This document shows positions 51,747 through 61,700 of a stretch of 64,000 bases of DNA, one piece after another; the stretch's first letter is position 1, and each line of letters opens with the position of its first letter. The DNA is taken from the NCBI GenBank assembly GCA_030706745.1, contig JAUZNX010000013.1:1-64000 (forward strand). The letters are read 5' to 3'. This DNA is from Bacteroidota bacterium (lineage in GTDB: Bacteria; Bacteroidota; Ignavibacteria; Palsa-1295). The translations under genes were made by a program, and so were the position numbers. The notes beneath the pieces were generated by a model, which ran no database searches, was not told the DNA's origin, and saw only the letters and a program-made list of their open reading frames with translations.

Positions 51747-53827
51747 GAATCAATCGTCTCTCCCGCGAGAAATCGCCCTACCTGTTGCAGCATGCCCACA
51801 ACCCGGTGGATTGGTATCCGTGGGGCGAGGAGGCGTTCGAGAAGGCGCGCATGGAAGAGAAGCCGATCTTTCTCTCGATTGGATACAGTACCTGCCACTG
51901 GTGCCATGTGATGGAGCGCGAGAGTTTCGAAGACGAAACCATCGCACGGGTGCTGAACGAGCATTTTATTCCGATCAAGGTCGATCGCGAGGAGCGGCCC
52001 GATGTCGATCATGTCTATATGTCGGCGCTTCAAGCGATGTCGGGCGCGGGTGGCTGGCCCATGTCGGTGTTTCTCACGCCGGATTTGAAGCCGTTCTTTG
52101 CCGGCACATACTTTCCTCCGCGACCAATGCATGGACGGCCGAGTTTCATGCAAGTGCTCGAACGCCTGCATGAGGTATGGGAGAGCGAGCGGGAGAAGAT
52201 AATTGAATCGAGCGAAGACATCATTCAACAAATTGCGGATTTCGAGTTACGAATTACGAATGAGGGAGTACATGACTCTCCTCGCGATTCGACAGCTCTA
52301 ATTCGTACTTCAATCGAGAAGACATATCGTAACTTCGAGCAATCGTTCGATCCGGCGGAAGGCGGCTTTGGAGGCGCGCCGAAATTTCCGCGGCCGGTGC
52401 AGTTCGATTTCCTGTTCGGTTATTGGTCCGCTTTCAGAGAAGAAAAGACGCGCGACATGGCGCTCTTCACGCTTCGCAAGATGGCGTTCGGTGGTATGCA
52501 CGATCAATTGGGCGGCGGATTCCATCGGTATTCGGTCGATCGCTACTGGCGCGTCTCGCATTTCGAAAAGATGCTCTACGATCAGGCGCAGCTTGTCAAT
52601 TCTTACATCGACGCCTGGCAGATCACCCATGACGAATTCGAAGCCGGAGTCGCGCGGAGTGCGATTGAATATGTCCTTCGTGATTTGACGCATCCGGATG
52701 GTGGGTTCTATTCTGCCGAAGATGCGGATTCGGAAGGCGAAGAAGGGAAGTTCTATGTCTGGACGCTCGCCGAGCTGGAGACCATCCTGGGGAAAGATGC
52801 CGCAGCCATCTCCGCGCTTCGATTTGGAGTGACCGCAGAGGGCAATTTCGAGCATGGCAAGAATGTGCTTTACCTTGCGCGCTCGATCGAGGAGACTGCT
52901 GCACACTTTGGCGCATCAGAAACGGAAATCCGGCAAACATTGGGCGGGAATGCCAACAAGCTCATTGCTGCAAGGGCGCAGCGTGTCCGTCCCCATCTCG
53001 ATGACAAGATTCTGACTTCGTGGAATGGCCTCATGATTGGCGCAATGGCCCGGGCGGGCAGTGCATTGAGCATACCCAGATATGTTGAGGCGGCAACAAA
53101 GTCGGCCGACTTTATTTGGAATAACCTAAGGGTATCCAAAAGTGGACTTACCACGTTGCTCCACCGGTGGCGGGATGGTGAGGCACGATATGTCGGGTAT
53201 CTGGAGGACTACGCATTTCTCATTAAAGGCTTTCTCGAACTGTACGAGGCAACGTTTGACGACAACTGGCTTCGGCGTGCGATCGAGTTACAAGATGAAC
53301 AGGACCGCACGCTGTATGACGAAGAGCAAGGCGGTTATTTCATGAGCCGAAACGCTCCGGACGTGATTGTTCGCTCGAAGCCAAATTATGATGGAGCGGA
53401 GCCGAGTGGGAATTCCATCGCCGTGCAGAACTTGTTTCGCCTCTCGCACTTCACCGAAGACAATCGATACGCTGAGCGCGCCCGGCAAACGCTCTCGCAC
53501 TTTGCCGCGCGTGTCGAAGGCTATCCCTACGCCATGCCGGAGATGATGGCTTCTGCGTTTTGGGATCTGGTGGCACCCATGCAGATTGTCTTCGCTGGCG
53601 ATGACACTTCTGCACTGAAGTATGAAGTTACCTCGCGGTATTTGCCGGTTTCGGTCATGATGTCAGCCAATCATGGCATTGCTCCGTTTGCGAAGTCTCT
53701 TCCAGTTGTTGATGGAAAGGGGACTGTATACGTCTGTCACCATTTCCGTTGCGAGCGACCAGTGACGAGTGCCCTTGAGTTGGCCGCAATTCTGGATGAA
53801 ATGACAAAACACAAATTGAATCGCTGA
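51743..53827 (+). CDS. DUF255 thioredoxin-fold / glycan-like domain protein (YyaL/SSP411 family)
   Basis: A 694-residue protein of the YyaL/spermatogenesis-associated 20 family. The N-terminal thioredoxin-like domain reads [25 protein letters not shown] (about 3-27), with the CxxC-type [17 protein letters not shown] and [19 protein letters not shown]. The remainder is an (alpha/alpha)6-barrel-like domain ([36 protein letters not shown]). Its biochemical function is not established; a redox or cellobiose-epimerase-like activity has been suggested for related folds. An ATGA overlap with GDPD fixes the start. Around residues 167-175 the stretch FELRITNEG is encoded by a short TTACGAATTACGAA repeat and looks like an insertion between the two domains. 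Confidence 0.9.
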   Translation: MRINRLSREKSPYLLQHAHNPVDWYPWGEEAFEKARMEEKPIFLSIGYSTCHWCHVMERESFEDETIARVLNEHFIPIKVDREERPDVDHVYMSALQAMSGAGGWPMSVFLTPDLKPFFAGTYFPPRPMHGRPSFMQVLERLHEVWESEREKIIESSEDIIQQIADFELRITNEGVHDSPRDSTALIRTSIEKTYRNFEQSFDPAEGGFGGAPKFPRPVQFDFLFGYWSAFREEKTRDMALFTLRKMAFGGMHDQLGGGFHRYSVDRYWRVSHFEKMLYDQAQLVNSYIDAWQITHDEFEAGVARSAIEYVLRDLTHPDGGFYSAEDADSEGEEGKFYVWTLAELETILGKDAAAISALRFGVTAEGNFEHGKNVLYLARSIEETAAHFGASETEIRQTLGGNANKLIAARAQRVRPHLDDKILTSWNGLMIGAMARAGSALSIPRYVEAATKSADFIWNNLRVSKSGLTTLLHRWRDGEARYVGYLEDYAFLIKGFLELYEATFDDNWLRRAIELQDEQDRTLYDEEQGGYFMSRNAPDVIVRSKPNYDGAEPSGNSIAVQNLFRLSHFTEDNRYAERARQTLSHFAARVEGYPYAMPEMMASAFWDLVAPMQIVFAGDDTSALKYEVTSRYLPVSVMMSANHGIAPFAKSLPVVDGKGTVYVCHHFRCERPVTSALELAAILDEMTKHKLNR
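52242..52264. repeat. TTACGA-type short repeat inside the DUF255 gene
   Basis: CGAGTTACGAATTACGAATGA contains two TTACGAA-like units, translated as ELRITNE. It resembles dispersed ELRITNYE-encoding repeats seen in several genomes, and the TAACGAG units after ald. Confidence 0.45.
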
Positions 53828-53862
53828 AACTGCGCGGGTCCGCTTTGGGGTTGGGAAGTATA

Positions 53863-54465
53863 ATGTCGTCGTCAAAGCCGTTCTCCCGGAAGTTTTATAC
53901 GCAAGCGAGTCCAATTGTGGCGGAGCGATTGCTTGGATCATACTTGCATCGTATTAGCGATGGCGTTCATCTGATTGGCAAGATTGTCGAGACGGAAGCC
54001 TATGGCATCGGCGATGAGGCCTGCCACGCCTTTCGTGGCAAGACGCCGAGAAACGAAATCCTTTTTCAGGAGGGTGGCTTCTCGTATGTTTACTTCACGT
54101 ACGGAATGCACCATTGCTTCAATGTGAGCACCAATGTGGAAGGTTTGGCCGAAGCCGTGCTGATTCGCGCCGTCGAGCCGATTGAAGGTATGGAGAAGAT
54201 GCGACTACTGCGGGGCAAAGCCACTACGCCTCGCGAACTGACCAACGGTCCCGGCAAACTCTGTCAGGCGTTCGGGCTCACGCGGAGCGATAATGCCGTC
54301 GATCTGATCGAAAGCGAGCAGTTGTTTATTACATCGGCACGGCCGATTGCAGCGAATCTTATTGGCGTTTCGACCCGTATAGGCATCAACGTCGCCAAGC
54401 ATTATCCCTGGCGTTTTTTTATTAAAGGGAATGAATACGTCTCACGTGCCAAGCCTTCGGCTTAG
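53863..54465 (+). CDS. 3-methyladenine DNA glycosylase (AAG/MPG family)
   Basis: A 200-residue alkyladenine DNA glycosylase of the AAG fold, which removes alkylated or deaminated purines in base-excision repair. The signatures are SPIVAERLLGSYL, GKIVETEAYGIGDEACHAFR (about 41-60, with the catalytic Glu), GGFSYVYFTYGMHHCFNVST, and the late TNGPGKLCQAFGLTR. The last part is LIGVSTRIGINVAKHYPWRF. An earlier in-frame TTG at 53845 exists, but ATG 53863 begins directly before the conserved region. It starts 35 bases after DUF255, and the next gene starts 35 bases before this one ends, so it is embedded in the operon. Confidence 0.94.
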   Translation: MSSSKPFSRKFYTQASPIVAERLLGSYLHRISDGVHLIGKIVETEAYGIGDEACHAFRGKTPRNEILFQEGGFSYVYFTYGMHHCFNVSTNVEGLAEAVLIRAVEPIEGMEKMRLLRGKATTPRELTNGPGKLCQAFGLTRSDNAVDLIESEQLFITSARPIAANLIGVSTRIGINVAKHYPWRFFIKGNEYVSRAKPSA

Positions 54466-55585
54466 TCTTGTTGTTGCTGCGCTGCTCGGTTTTCTATGTA
54501 TTTCGGGTTGCGCAAAAAGTCAAACTCCACACGCAGTGAACTTCCCGGCAGAGCGCGCCAAGCTTGCAAGCGAAATCGAGGACATCGGCGGGCAACATGT
54601 TCACATGCCGCCGCTGCCGCTCGATCTTCCGGCCAATCAGTATCTGAACGTCACACCGGAATTCTTGCGCGATTCGCTCAAAGAGAAAGTCGTTCTGATC
54701 GATATTTGGGATTACACATGCGTCAATTGCATTCAGACGCTGCCATATATCAAAGAGTGGAACGCGCGCTATAAAAATAAGGGCCTCGTTATTATCGGTG
54801 TTCACGATCCGGAATTTGAATTCGAGAAAGACCCGAAAAATCTCGATTCGGCAGTGAAGCAGTTCGGATTGGATTATCCAATCATCGCCGATAATGACTA
54901 CAAGATTTGGAACTCGCTGGCGAATCAATACTGGCCAGCGAAATACTTATTCGATTCCAAGGGCATCCTGCGGGCCGAGCATTTTGGCGAAGGGGATTAT
55001 CAAGCATTCGAGGCGTTTCTGCAAAGGATCTTGCTCGAGCGCGATAGTTCGACCGCGTTGCCGGAGCCTGTCGCGCCGGTCCGCGAGACCGATAAGCCGG
55101 GCGCGGTCTGCTACAGAGCCACACCGGAAACATACCTGGGCTCTGCGCGCAATCATCCGGGCAATGCCGAAGAGATCAAGACCGATCATCCAGCAAACTA
55201 TCATGCCCCCAAAGTATTGAAGAGCGACCTGGTCTACTTCGATGGGCCATGGACTGTGCGCCGTGAGTATGCGCAACCGAGTGGCAAAGCTACCGCATCA
55301 CTCGTATTCGATTATCAGGCGAAGGAGGCAAACCTGGTTATTCATCCGCAAGCCGATGCGGGTTTTCATGTCCAGATCACGCAGGATGGCAAACCGCTCG
55401 CCAAAGCGGATCGCGGCGCCGACGTTAAAGAGTCAGATGGAATGACCTATCTCGAGGTTCACGAGGGCCGAATGTATCGTATTACGAACAATCAGGATTT
55501 TGGCAGGCATACGCTTCGACTGAGTTCTGACAATCCAAGTTTTGGCGCTTACGCATTCACATTCACAACGGCTTGCAAGCATTGA
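54431..55585 (+). CDS. DipZ-like thioredoxin-family lipoprotein
   Basis: A 384-residue exported protein with signal RLSLVVAALLGFLCISGCAK, whose lipobox Cys suggests membrane anchoring. Residues about 55-210 are a redoxin/TlpA-like thioredoxin domain with active site DYTCVNCIQTLPYIKEWN (CVNC, about 97-100), followed by GVHDPEFEFEKDPKNLDSAV and a cis-Pro-like WPAKYLFD. Residues about 220-384 resemble the C-terminal carbohydrate-binding-like domain of DipZ (AYTFTTACKH end, GFHVQITQDGKPLAKADRGAD). Typical DipZ is fused to an eight-helix CcdA membrane domain, which is absent here, so it must receive electrons from a separate CcdA. It starts 35 bases inside the glycosylase gene. The periplasmic targets are unknown. 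Confidence 0.88.
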   Translation: MNTSHVPSLRLSLVVAALLGFLCISGCAKSQTPHAVNFPAERAKLASEIEDIGGQHVHMPPLPLDLPANQYLNVTPEFLRDSLKEKVVLIDIWDYTCVNCIQTLPYIKEWNARYKNKGLVIIGVHDPEFEFEKDPKNLDSAVKQFGLDYPIIADNDYKIWNSLANQYWPAKYLFDSKGILRAEHFGEGDYQAFEAFLQRILLERDSSTALPEPVAPVRETDKPGAVCYRATPETYLGSARNHPGNAEEIKTDHPANYHAPKVLKSDLVYFDGPWTVRREYAQPSGKATASLVFDYQAKEANLVIHPQADAGFHVQITQDGKPLAKADRGADVKESDGMTYLEVHEGRMYRITNNQDFGRHTLRLSSDNPSFGAYAFTFTTACKH

Positions 55586-55857
55586 AAATGTCCCTTGCCC
55601 GCGAAACGCTTTTGTGATGAAACTGTTATCATCGAAGGTCTTTCGGCTACCGGCTACTGCCTGAAAGCTGCAAGGCTTACCGCATTCAGTATCGAATTCG
55701 CCCCTTTCTCGATCTGAACGAATGGCCGCGTATTGATTCGACTCTTTTCGAACACAGGAGCGGACAATCGGGTGTTCTTCATCGAGGTGCACACCAATTC
55801 ATGGATGTAAAGCTGCTTCCAGCAACAACACTCCTGCATGCGAACCATGCTCGAGGT

Positions 55858-57723
55858 ATGAGAGCGCAACCTGTTCTTCTCGCGCTACGTAGGGTCATTC
55901 TCATTGCTTGCGGCATTGTGGCTACGCTTAGCGTTGCCGGAACGGTGCATGCGCAAGCGGAATCCCGTGGCGATACCAGCAATCGTATTCTGGCGGCTCC
56001 GAAGGATGACCTGCGAGTCGAGGCCCTCATGGAGCTCGGTTCTAAAGGTGATGATGCCAGTTGTTGGATATCACCGACCGATGGCTCTATCTATTTCACG
56101 AGCTCGCGCGATGATGGGAAGAATGTCATTTATGTAGCGAAACGGGTGCCGGAGCAAGGGACCGGTCATGGTTCGCATTGGTCTTCTCCCGAGAAATTCC
56201 TTGAGCTTCCTGGCAAAGAGAATGTCAGCTCGCTTTCTGTTGCGGCGGATGGAATCACGGCGCTCCTTGGCGTCTGTAATCGCCATGATGCGGTGATGGG
56301 GTCATGTGATATTTATCAGGGCGAGATGGGTGCCTCGACAGTCGATCATCTCGTGCCGCTTGGGCCGCAGGTAAATACCGAATGGTGGGATGCGCAGCCT
56401 ACGATCAGTACGGATGGGCAGACCATGTACTTTGCCAGCGACCGGAAAGGTGGACACGGCGGCAGCGACATTTACATGTGTGAACGTACCAGCGATGGCA
56501 AATGGGGCACACCTGTCAACGCGAGCTTCAATACGAGCGGCGATGAGATGGCGCCGTTTATCGCGGCAGATAATCAGACGTTGTATTTCGCCGCCAACCA
56601 CTTGCCTGGTGGCATGGGCGGATTCGATATTTACATGACGCATCGCAATGCCGAAAATTCCTGGACGGAGCCGAAGAACCTTGGACCGACCATCAACTCG
56701 CCGCGCGATGAGATGTTCTTCTATGTGCCGCCTGCCGGCAACGAGTTGTATTTCTCCAGCGATCGTGAAGGCCCATTTCGGCTGTTCCACGTGTATGTTC
56801 AGCCGCCGCCGCCCAAACCAAAATTTGCCGTGCTGACTGGCCGACTCATCGATGGCGAGACGCATCAACCTCTTTCCACAACTTCGGAAATCACGATTTC
56901 CGTGGGTGGCGAGAAAATGTCCAATGATGCCACCGGCTCCGCTTTCAAAGTCCGCGTTCCGGCCGGAAGCCTCGTGCATGTGGATGCCGGTGCCGATGCC
57001 TACGTATCGAACACACTCGATTGGAAAGCGCCCGATCCGGCAGACCGCGCATATTCCTCCGGCGATCCGGAGTTGACAAAAGACATTGTGCTCATGCCAT
57101 CACACGCGCGCATCATGGGCCATGTCAGCAATGCCTTTACGCAAAAGCCTTTGAAGGCGAAGGTCACGCTCGAACAATTGGCGGGTGGCGCTCCGCCCGT
57201 CACCGTCGAAAGCGACCCGGCGAATGGCGCATTTATGTTCAATGTAAACCCACTGATTACTTATAAGATATCGGCCACCGCCGTGGATTATGAGCCGTAT
57301 CCGACTGGACTCGATCCGGTCAAGGTCGAAATTCCGGCCGCGCGTGAAAAGATGATTACGGTCGAAAAAGAGATTCACATGACCCCGGTGGGTATTCAGC
57401 CGGTCATTGTCTATTTCGAGTTCGCAAAGTTCGATCTGAAGCCTGAAGAGAAGCCAAAATTCGACCACTTCATTCAGCAGGTAAAGGAGAATTCCTACGT
57501 GCGTATCGAGGTCAATGGATATGCCGATACCGTCGGCAGCGTCGAGAAGAACATGAAGCTTTCGGAAGACCGCGCGAACGGAGTCGTGAATTATTTGCTC
57601 TCGCAGGGCGTGCCGCACGATCAAGTCGCGATTGTCAAGGGATTCGGTAAGTCCCAGGCTGATCCGAACGATCAGGCGAAGAACCGCCGCGTCGAAGTCA
57701 GAATTGTTGGTAAGCAAGACTAA
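55858..57723 (+). CDS. OmpA-family protein with PD40 beta-propeller (PorE-like)
   Basis: A 621-residue envelope protein. The signal is VILIACGIVATLSVAGTVHAQ after a basic start. Residues about 60-315 are PD40/WD40-like repeats (YFTSSRDDGKNVIYVAKR, MYFASDRKGGHGGSDIYMCE, LYFAANHLPGGMGGFDIYMT, LYFSSDREGPFRLFHVYV). Two carboxypeptidase-regulatory-like beta-sandwiches follow (VLTGRLIDGETHQPLSTTSE; IMGHVSNAFTQKPLKAKVTL), and the end is an OmpA peptidoglycan-binding domain (YFEFAKFDLKPEEKPKFDHF ... NGYADTVGSVEKN ... NRRVEVRI). The same order occurs in T9SS component PorE, so a role in anchoring the T9SS is plausible, given the five cargo genes here. The frame also opens at 55801, but ATG 55858 gives a proper signal. 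A barrel gene follows. Confidence 0.9.
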   Translation: MRAQPVLLALRRVILIACGIVATLSVAGTVHAQAESRGDTSNRILAAPKDDLRVEALMELGSKGDDASCWISPTDGSIYFTSSRDDGKNVIYVAKRVPEQGTGHGSHWSSPEKFLELPGKENVSSLSVAADGITALLGVCNRHDAVMGSCDIYQGEMGASTVDHLVPLGPQVNTEWWDAQPTISTDGQTMYFASDRKGGHGGSDIYMCERTSDGKWGTPVNASFNTSGDEMAPFIAADNQTLYFAANHLPGGMGGFDIYMTHRNAENSWTEPKNLGPTINSPRDEMFFYVPPAGNELYFSSDREGPFRLFHVYVQPPPPKPKFAVLTGRLIDGETHQPLSTTSEITISVGGEKMSNDATGSAFKVRVPAGSLVHVDAGADAYVSNTLDWKAPDPADRAYSSGDPELTKDIVLMPSHARIMGHVSNAFTQKPLKAKVTLEQLAGGAPPVTVESDPANGAFMFNVNPLITYKISATAVDYEPYPTGLDPVKVEIPAAREKMITVEKEIHMTPVGIQPVIVYFEFAKFDLKPEEKPKFDHFIQQVKENSYVRIEVNGYADTVGSVEKNMKLSEDRANGVVNYLLSQGVPHDQVAIVKGFGKSQADPNDQAKNRRVEVRIVGKQD

Positions 57724-57724
57724 G

Positions 57725-57740
57725 TGGATGTCATCATCCA
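57725..57740 (+). other. Short hairpin after the OmpA gene
   Basis: TGGATG pairs with CATCCA around TCAT, beginning one base after the stop codon. It mirrors the palindrome after nuoH (same TAAGTGGATG start), so the two may be members of one short intercistronic family. Confidence 0.4.
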
Positions 57741-57761
57741 AGAGGCAACAGTAGTCCAGAC

Positions 57762-58580
57762 ATGAAACACATCACCCGTTCGATTGCAGCGCTGCCCCTG
57801 CTGCTCGCGTTACTCTCTCCGCAGCGGATCGATGCCCAGATCCTGAGCCGCGGCGATCTGTTCGGCCCTGGCGCGCCGCCGCCGTTCGCCGGCATTGAAG
57901 TAGCCCTCGGTAAGCACGCGCAACAGGGGACATTCGATGCCAGTTGCGGATGCACGTTCCAAAATGGCGATGGGACCGGATTTATGGGAGCCGCGTTCTT
58001 CGAGTTGCCACTCGACTATTCCTGGGCCATCGGATTGAAGGCCGGGGTTGACTTTAAGAATACGAAAAGCACATTCGGTATTACCGAATCGGCGATCATC
58101 CAGAGCGGGACGGCCGGTGGTGCCTACGATACCGTTGCGCAAATGCCGTTGAACCGTATCGGCACTGTTTCGATGACTTACCTGAACCTGCTGCCTTACG
58201 TGCAATTCCAGTTTTACCGCATGGGACCGTTCGTTCAGGCCGGCCTTCAAGCTGGGATGCTGCTCAGCAATCACTTTACGCAGCAGCGGGAGTTGACCCA
58301 AACCTCTATCGTGGTGAACGGGAGTCCGGTGACCGATCTTCGGTTCCAGAATGGGACGATCGATGAGACGCTTGACGACACCACGATCACGGATGTCAGC
58401 AAACTCCGGCTGGGGCTTGTGCTCTCGGCTGGTTACAATGTGCAAGTTTCCGAACGCTCTGTACTTTCTCCGCTGCTTACCTACGACTTTCCACTTACAA
58501 CCGTACGGACCACGAATGCATCTGGCTGGAAGATCGGATCGCTCTATGCCTCCGTGGAGTTAAAATTCCGGTTGGATTAA
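57762..58580 (+). CDS. Outer-membrane beta-barrel protein, putative
   Basis: A 272-residue exported protein (signal MKHITRSIAALPLLLALLSP, cut near DAQ). The mature part alternates hydrophobic strands and Gly/Tyr turns (YSWAIGLKAGVDFKN, YLNLLPYVQFQFYRMGPFVQ, GLQAGMLLSN, LGLVLSAGYNVQVSERSVLS) and ends ASVELKFRLD, as expected for a small outer-membrane barrel. The resemblance to the protein at 465-1307, including a Cys-rich start and the YDFPL motif, marks the two as paralogues. It follows the OmpA/PD40 gene by 38 bases, so the two may be co-transcribed and act together at the outer membrane. PorP/PorT-like T9SS roles are possible but not shown. Confidence 0.75.
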   Translation: MKHITRSIAALPLLLALLSPQRIDAQILSRGDLFGPGAPPPFAGIEVALGKHAQQGTFDASCGCTFQNGDGTGFMGAAFFELPLDYSWAIGLKAGVDFKNTKSTFGITESAIIQSGTAGGAYDTVAQMPLNRIGTVSMTYLNLLPYVQFQFYRMGPFVQAGLQAGMLLSNHFTQQRELTQTSIVVNGSPVTDLRFQNGTIDETLDDTTITDVSKLRLGLVLSAGYNVQVSERSVLSPLLTYDFPLTTVRTTNASGWKIGSLYASVELKFRLD

Positions 58581-58725
58581 GCTCATTTCGTGGTCTGAAC
58601 CAACGTTCTCAGGTATTTGGAATCATAATTCATCTTTCAGAGTCTTAGCATTTCGTAATCCTAACCGGCCGCCCCGCCGGGTAAGTTACCCCTCTGTGGT
58701 GGCGCCAATATTTCTCGATTTTATT

Positions 58726-61700
58726 ATGCGTCATCCTCGCCGACGGAGTCCCTATTCATGGATCGTAATTGCGATCGCTGCTCCACTTTTGGCGGCGTTT
58801 AGCTTCGGACCGTCCATCGTTCACGCTCAGGCGTTTGTAACGCAGAATGACTTCGTGGGTGGCCTCGTCTATAGTCCCTCAGATGGAAAAGTCACGTTCA
58901 CGCAGGTCGTAAACAAAAAAGCCACCGCTCCGCCGGCGAAGATTCTTTCATTCCAGGATTTTTCTTATCTGACCCTGCTGATTGACGGGCAATACTATAC
59001 CAACAACACATCTCCGCCGCCTTCGCAAGCGACGTCCTCGCTCGGAGGAAACCCATTTGCGAAGAACTATGACGTGGCTTTGGATAATGGTTCAACCCGG
59101 AAGATCAAGGACACAATTGAGACCACATGGCCCGAAGGTGATTTCGATATTGTCCAGGATATCTATCCCGTGGCATTTCGGAACAGCGGCCAGATCGTGT
59201 TAAAAGTTAAAATCGTTAATCACACGACATCTTCGCATAGTGTCCAGGCCCAATACCTGCTCGATGTCGCCGATGGCAGCAACGACCATGCGTTTATGCT
59301 CGACCAGTTCAGTTATGAGGGCAATATGAAGTGGAACATTTACAAGAGTGCTCCACCAACATTTTACATGGGCTTCGAAGGAGATCCCGCCACACTCAAC
59401 GTCGGGACGATCGGGGCGGGGTACACGACCGATGCCTACGCTCCTGGTGTCATGGGTCTCACGCCGTGCTCCGGCATGGTGTTCGGCGATGATGCGGTCC
59501 TGGCTGGCTTCACGTTCGGCTCGCCGCCAGCGCAAACTTCCACAGTCCCACTCGATGCCTCGGTACTGATGCAATGGCCGCAGGTCAATCCTCCAGGAAA
59601 GACCGATGTCGATAGCGTCACCGAAATCTTCCGGACAAGCTATGGCACACAGGAGTTCTGTTTGTGCCTTGGCAATGTGATTGGGATCAGCGTGCATCCA
59701 ACGCAATTGACGTTCAATCAAAAGACTCGGAAGTATTCGCCGAATCCATTCAACGTTGAGGAGTTGATTATCAATACCAGTGGCAGCGCACTAAATAATG
59801 TCCACATCAAGCAGTCTGTCTCCGGCTCTCTGCGGATAATTGGGAATCCAACAGATTCGGTGCCCGCTACGATTGGCGCTGGTCAGGTTGGTGATTACAC
59901 CTGGACAGACTCGACTGTCCTGAACACAAACTGCAATGGTGCGCCGAGCGTGTGTGACTTGACATTTGACATGTTTGCCAATGGACTCCAGCAACCCGTG
60001 TGGCCTGATGGCTGCAATGGCTCGTGCGATGTTTTAGTCGATTGCGCCGATGTCGATACGACCGCGCCTATCGTGGATAATGTCCATTCCGGTCCCGCCG
60101 TTGGAGTTTTCAGCGAAACCCTGTTCAACGTGCACGACAGTTCTTCAAAAGATTTTGGGATGAAGAACATTCAATGGAGCCAAATCTCCGGGCCACCCGC
60201 TAACTTCATTGTCACGCCGCCCATAGGAGTCCTGAATGGCGTCGATCTGGCGAATTGCCCGAAGAGCGTCTTTACGTTTGACATCAAACAGAAGGACTCG
60301 GCCTTCGGCGGGTGCTTTGAGTTCATCTTCTTAGATTGCGCCGGCAATACGAGGAAAGACACGTTCTGCTTTGCGACCCATCCAGTGCCCGCCCATTATG
60401 ACGTGTACCCGCCAATATTCGTTTTGGAAAGCCTGGCGAATAAGAACGTGCCGGAAAATCTTTCTAGTGGCTGCGATGACACCTCGAATGCGAAGCGACA
60501 GAATTGGATGATCATCGATACACTGAATCAGCCTCATGCCCATGGCATTCGAAGTACTGGAATTAGTGCGATCGGTGCGAACAATATGACGCTCACGCTA
60601 ACTCCGTTTGCTGGTGTCGCGGATTCAGCCCGTTTCCATGTGGACGTGGTGGATTCGATGAAGGATGGATCAATTTGTGTTGTGGCTACCGATACAGCCG
60701 GAAACTCTGACACAATCTGTCTGCACTATTGCACCGTGCCGGATACACAGGCACCACTCGTGAGCGATTGGCTCATTAATGCTCAGCATGGCTACCGCGT
60801 CCATGTAAGTGATTCCGGTGCCTGGCAGCGCGGGCTGGATTCGGTCTATCTCGTGGGTACGACGAATGTCACCACGACGCCAGCGGTTCTTCCGAACGGC
60901 CTCGGATGTGTTGACACCACAGGTTTCGACATCAATGTGATCGATCCCTTCAAGGTCGCATGCTTCCAGGTCTATGCCCGCGATTGTGCCGGAAATCACA
61001 TTCTGCTTGGGCCGATTTGTTTGGGTGGTGATACGGATATTCATCCGCCGGTGCTGACGGCGACACCGATTGGCACCAACAGTATGCTCATTGAGATTAT
61101 CGATAGTGCCGACCCCTCGGAGCAAGGCATTGATTCGGTCTGGTTCTCTACGGTGCAGAACATGCACTTTGAGCCGATCGACCCGAGCAATCCACCTGTG
61201 GCTCAGACAGTTGGACCAAACACGACTGGGACCTTTGCAACCTTCCATGGCCGGCCAACCGGTAAAGCTGGCGGACATCCGACCTATCAGCAGAGCGTCT
61301 CCTTCAAACTTACGGTGGACGATTCAAACAACGTCGTCTCCCCGTTGGCAACCGTGACCGTGTGTGCGGTCGATGGCGCCACGCACCAGCTCCAAGGCGG
61401 GTGTTATACCTGGAATCTCCGAATGTTCCCCGATTCGTTGCCGCCGGTGATCCTTGGTACCAACCCGACTTGCCAATCGATCGATATTGGCGTGACCGAT
61501 ACTCAGGCGCGTGACCGAGGCCTATCGGAATTCAAACTTACGAATACCGTAAATTTCCACCCGTTCGATGATCATAGCTATAGCCCCAGCCATCATTTGA
61601 CATTGAACGTAATGACGCCGGGCAAGTCCGCATTTGCGCAGCTTTGGGCCGTCGATACCTTTGGGGCGAAGAATCCAACGCTTCAATCATCACACTCGGC

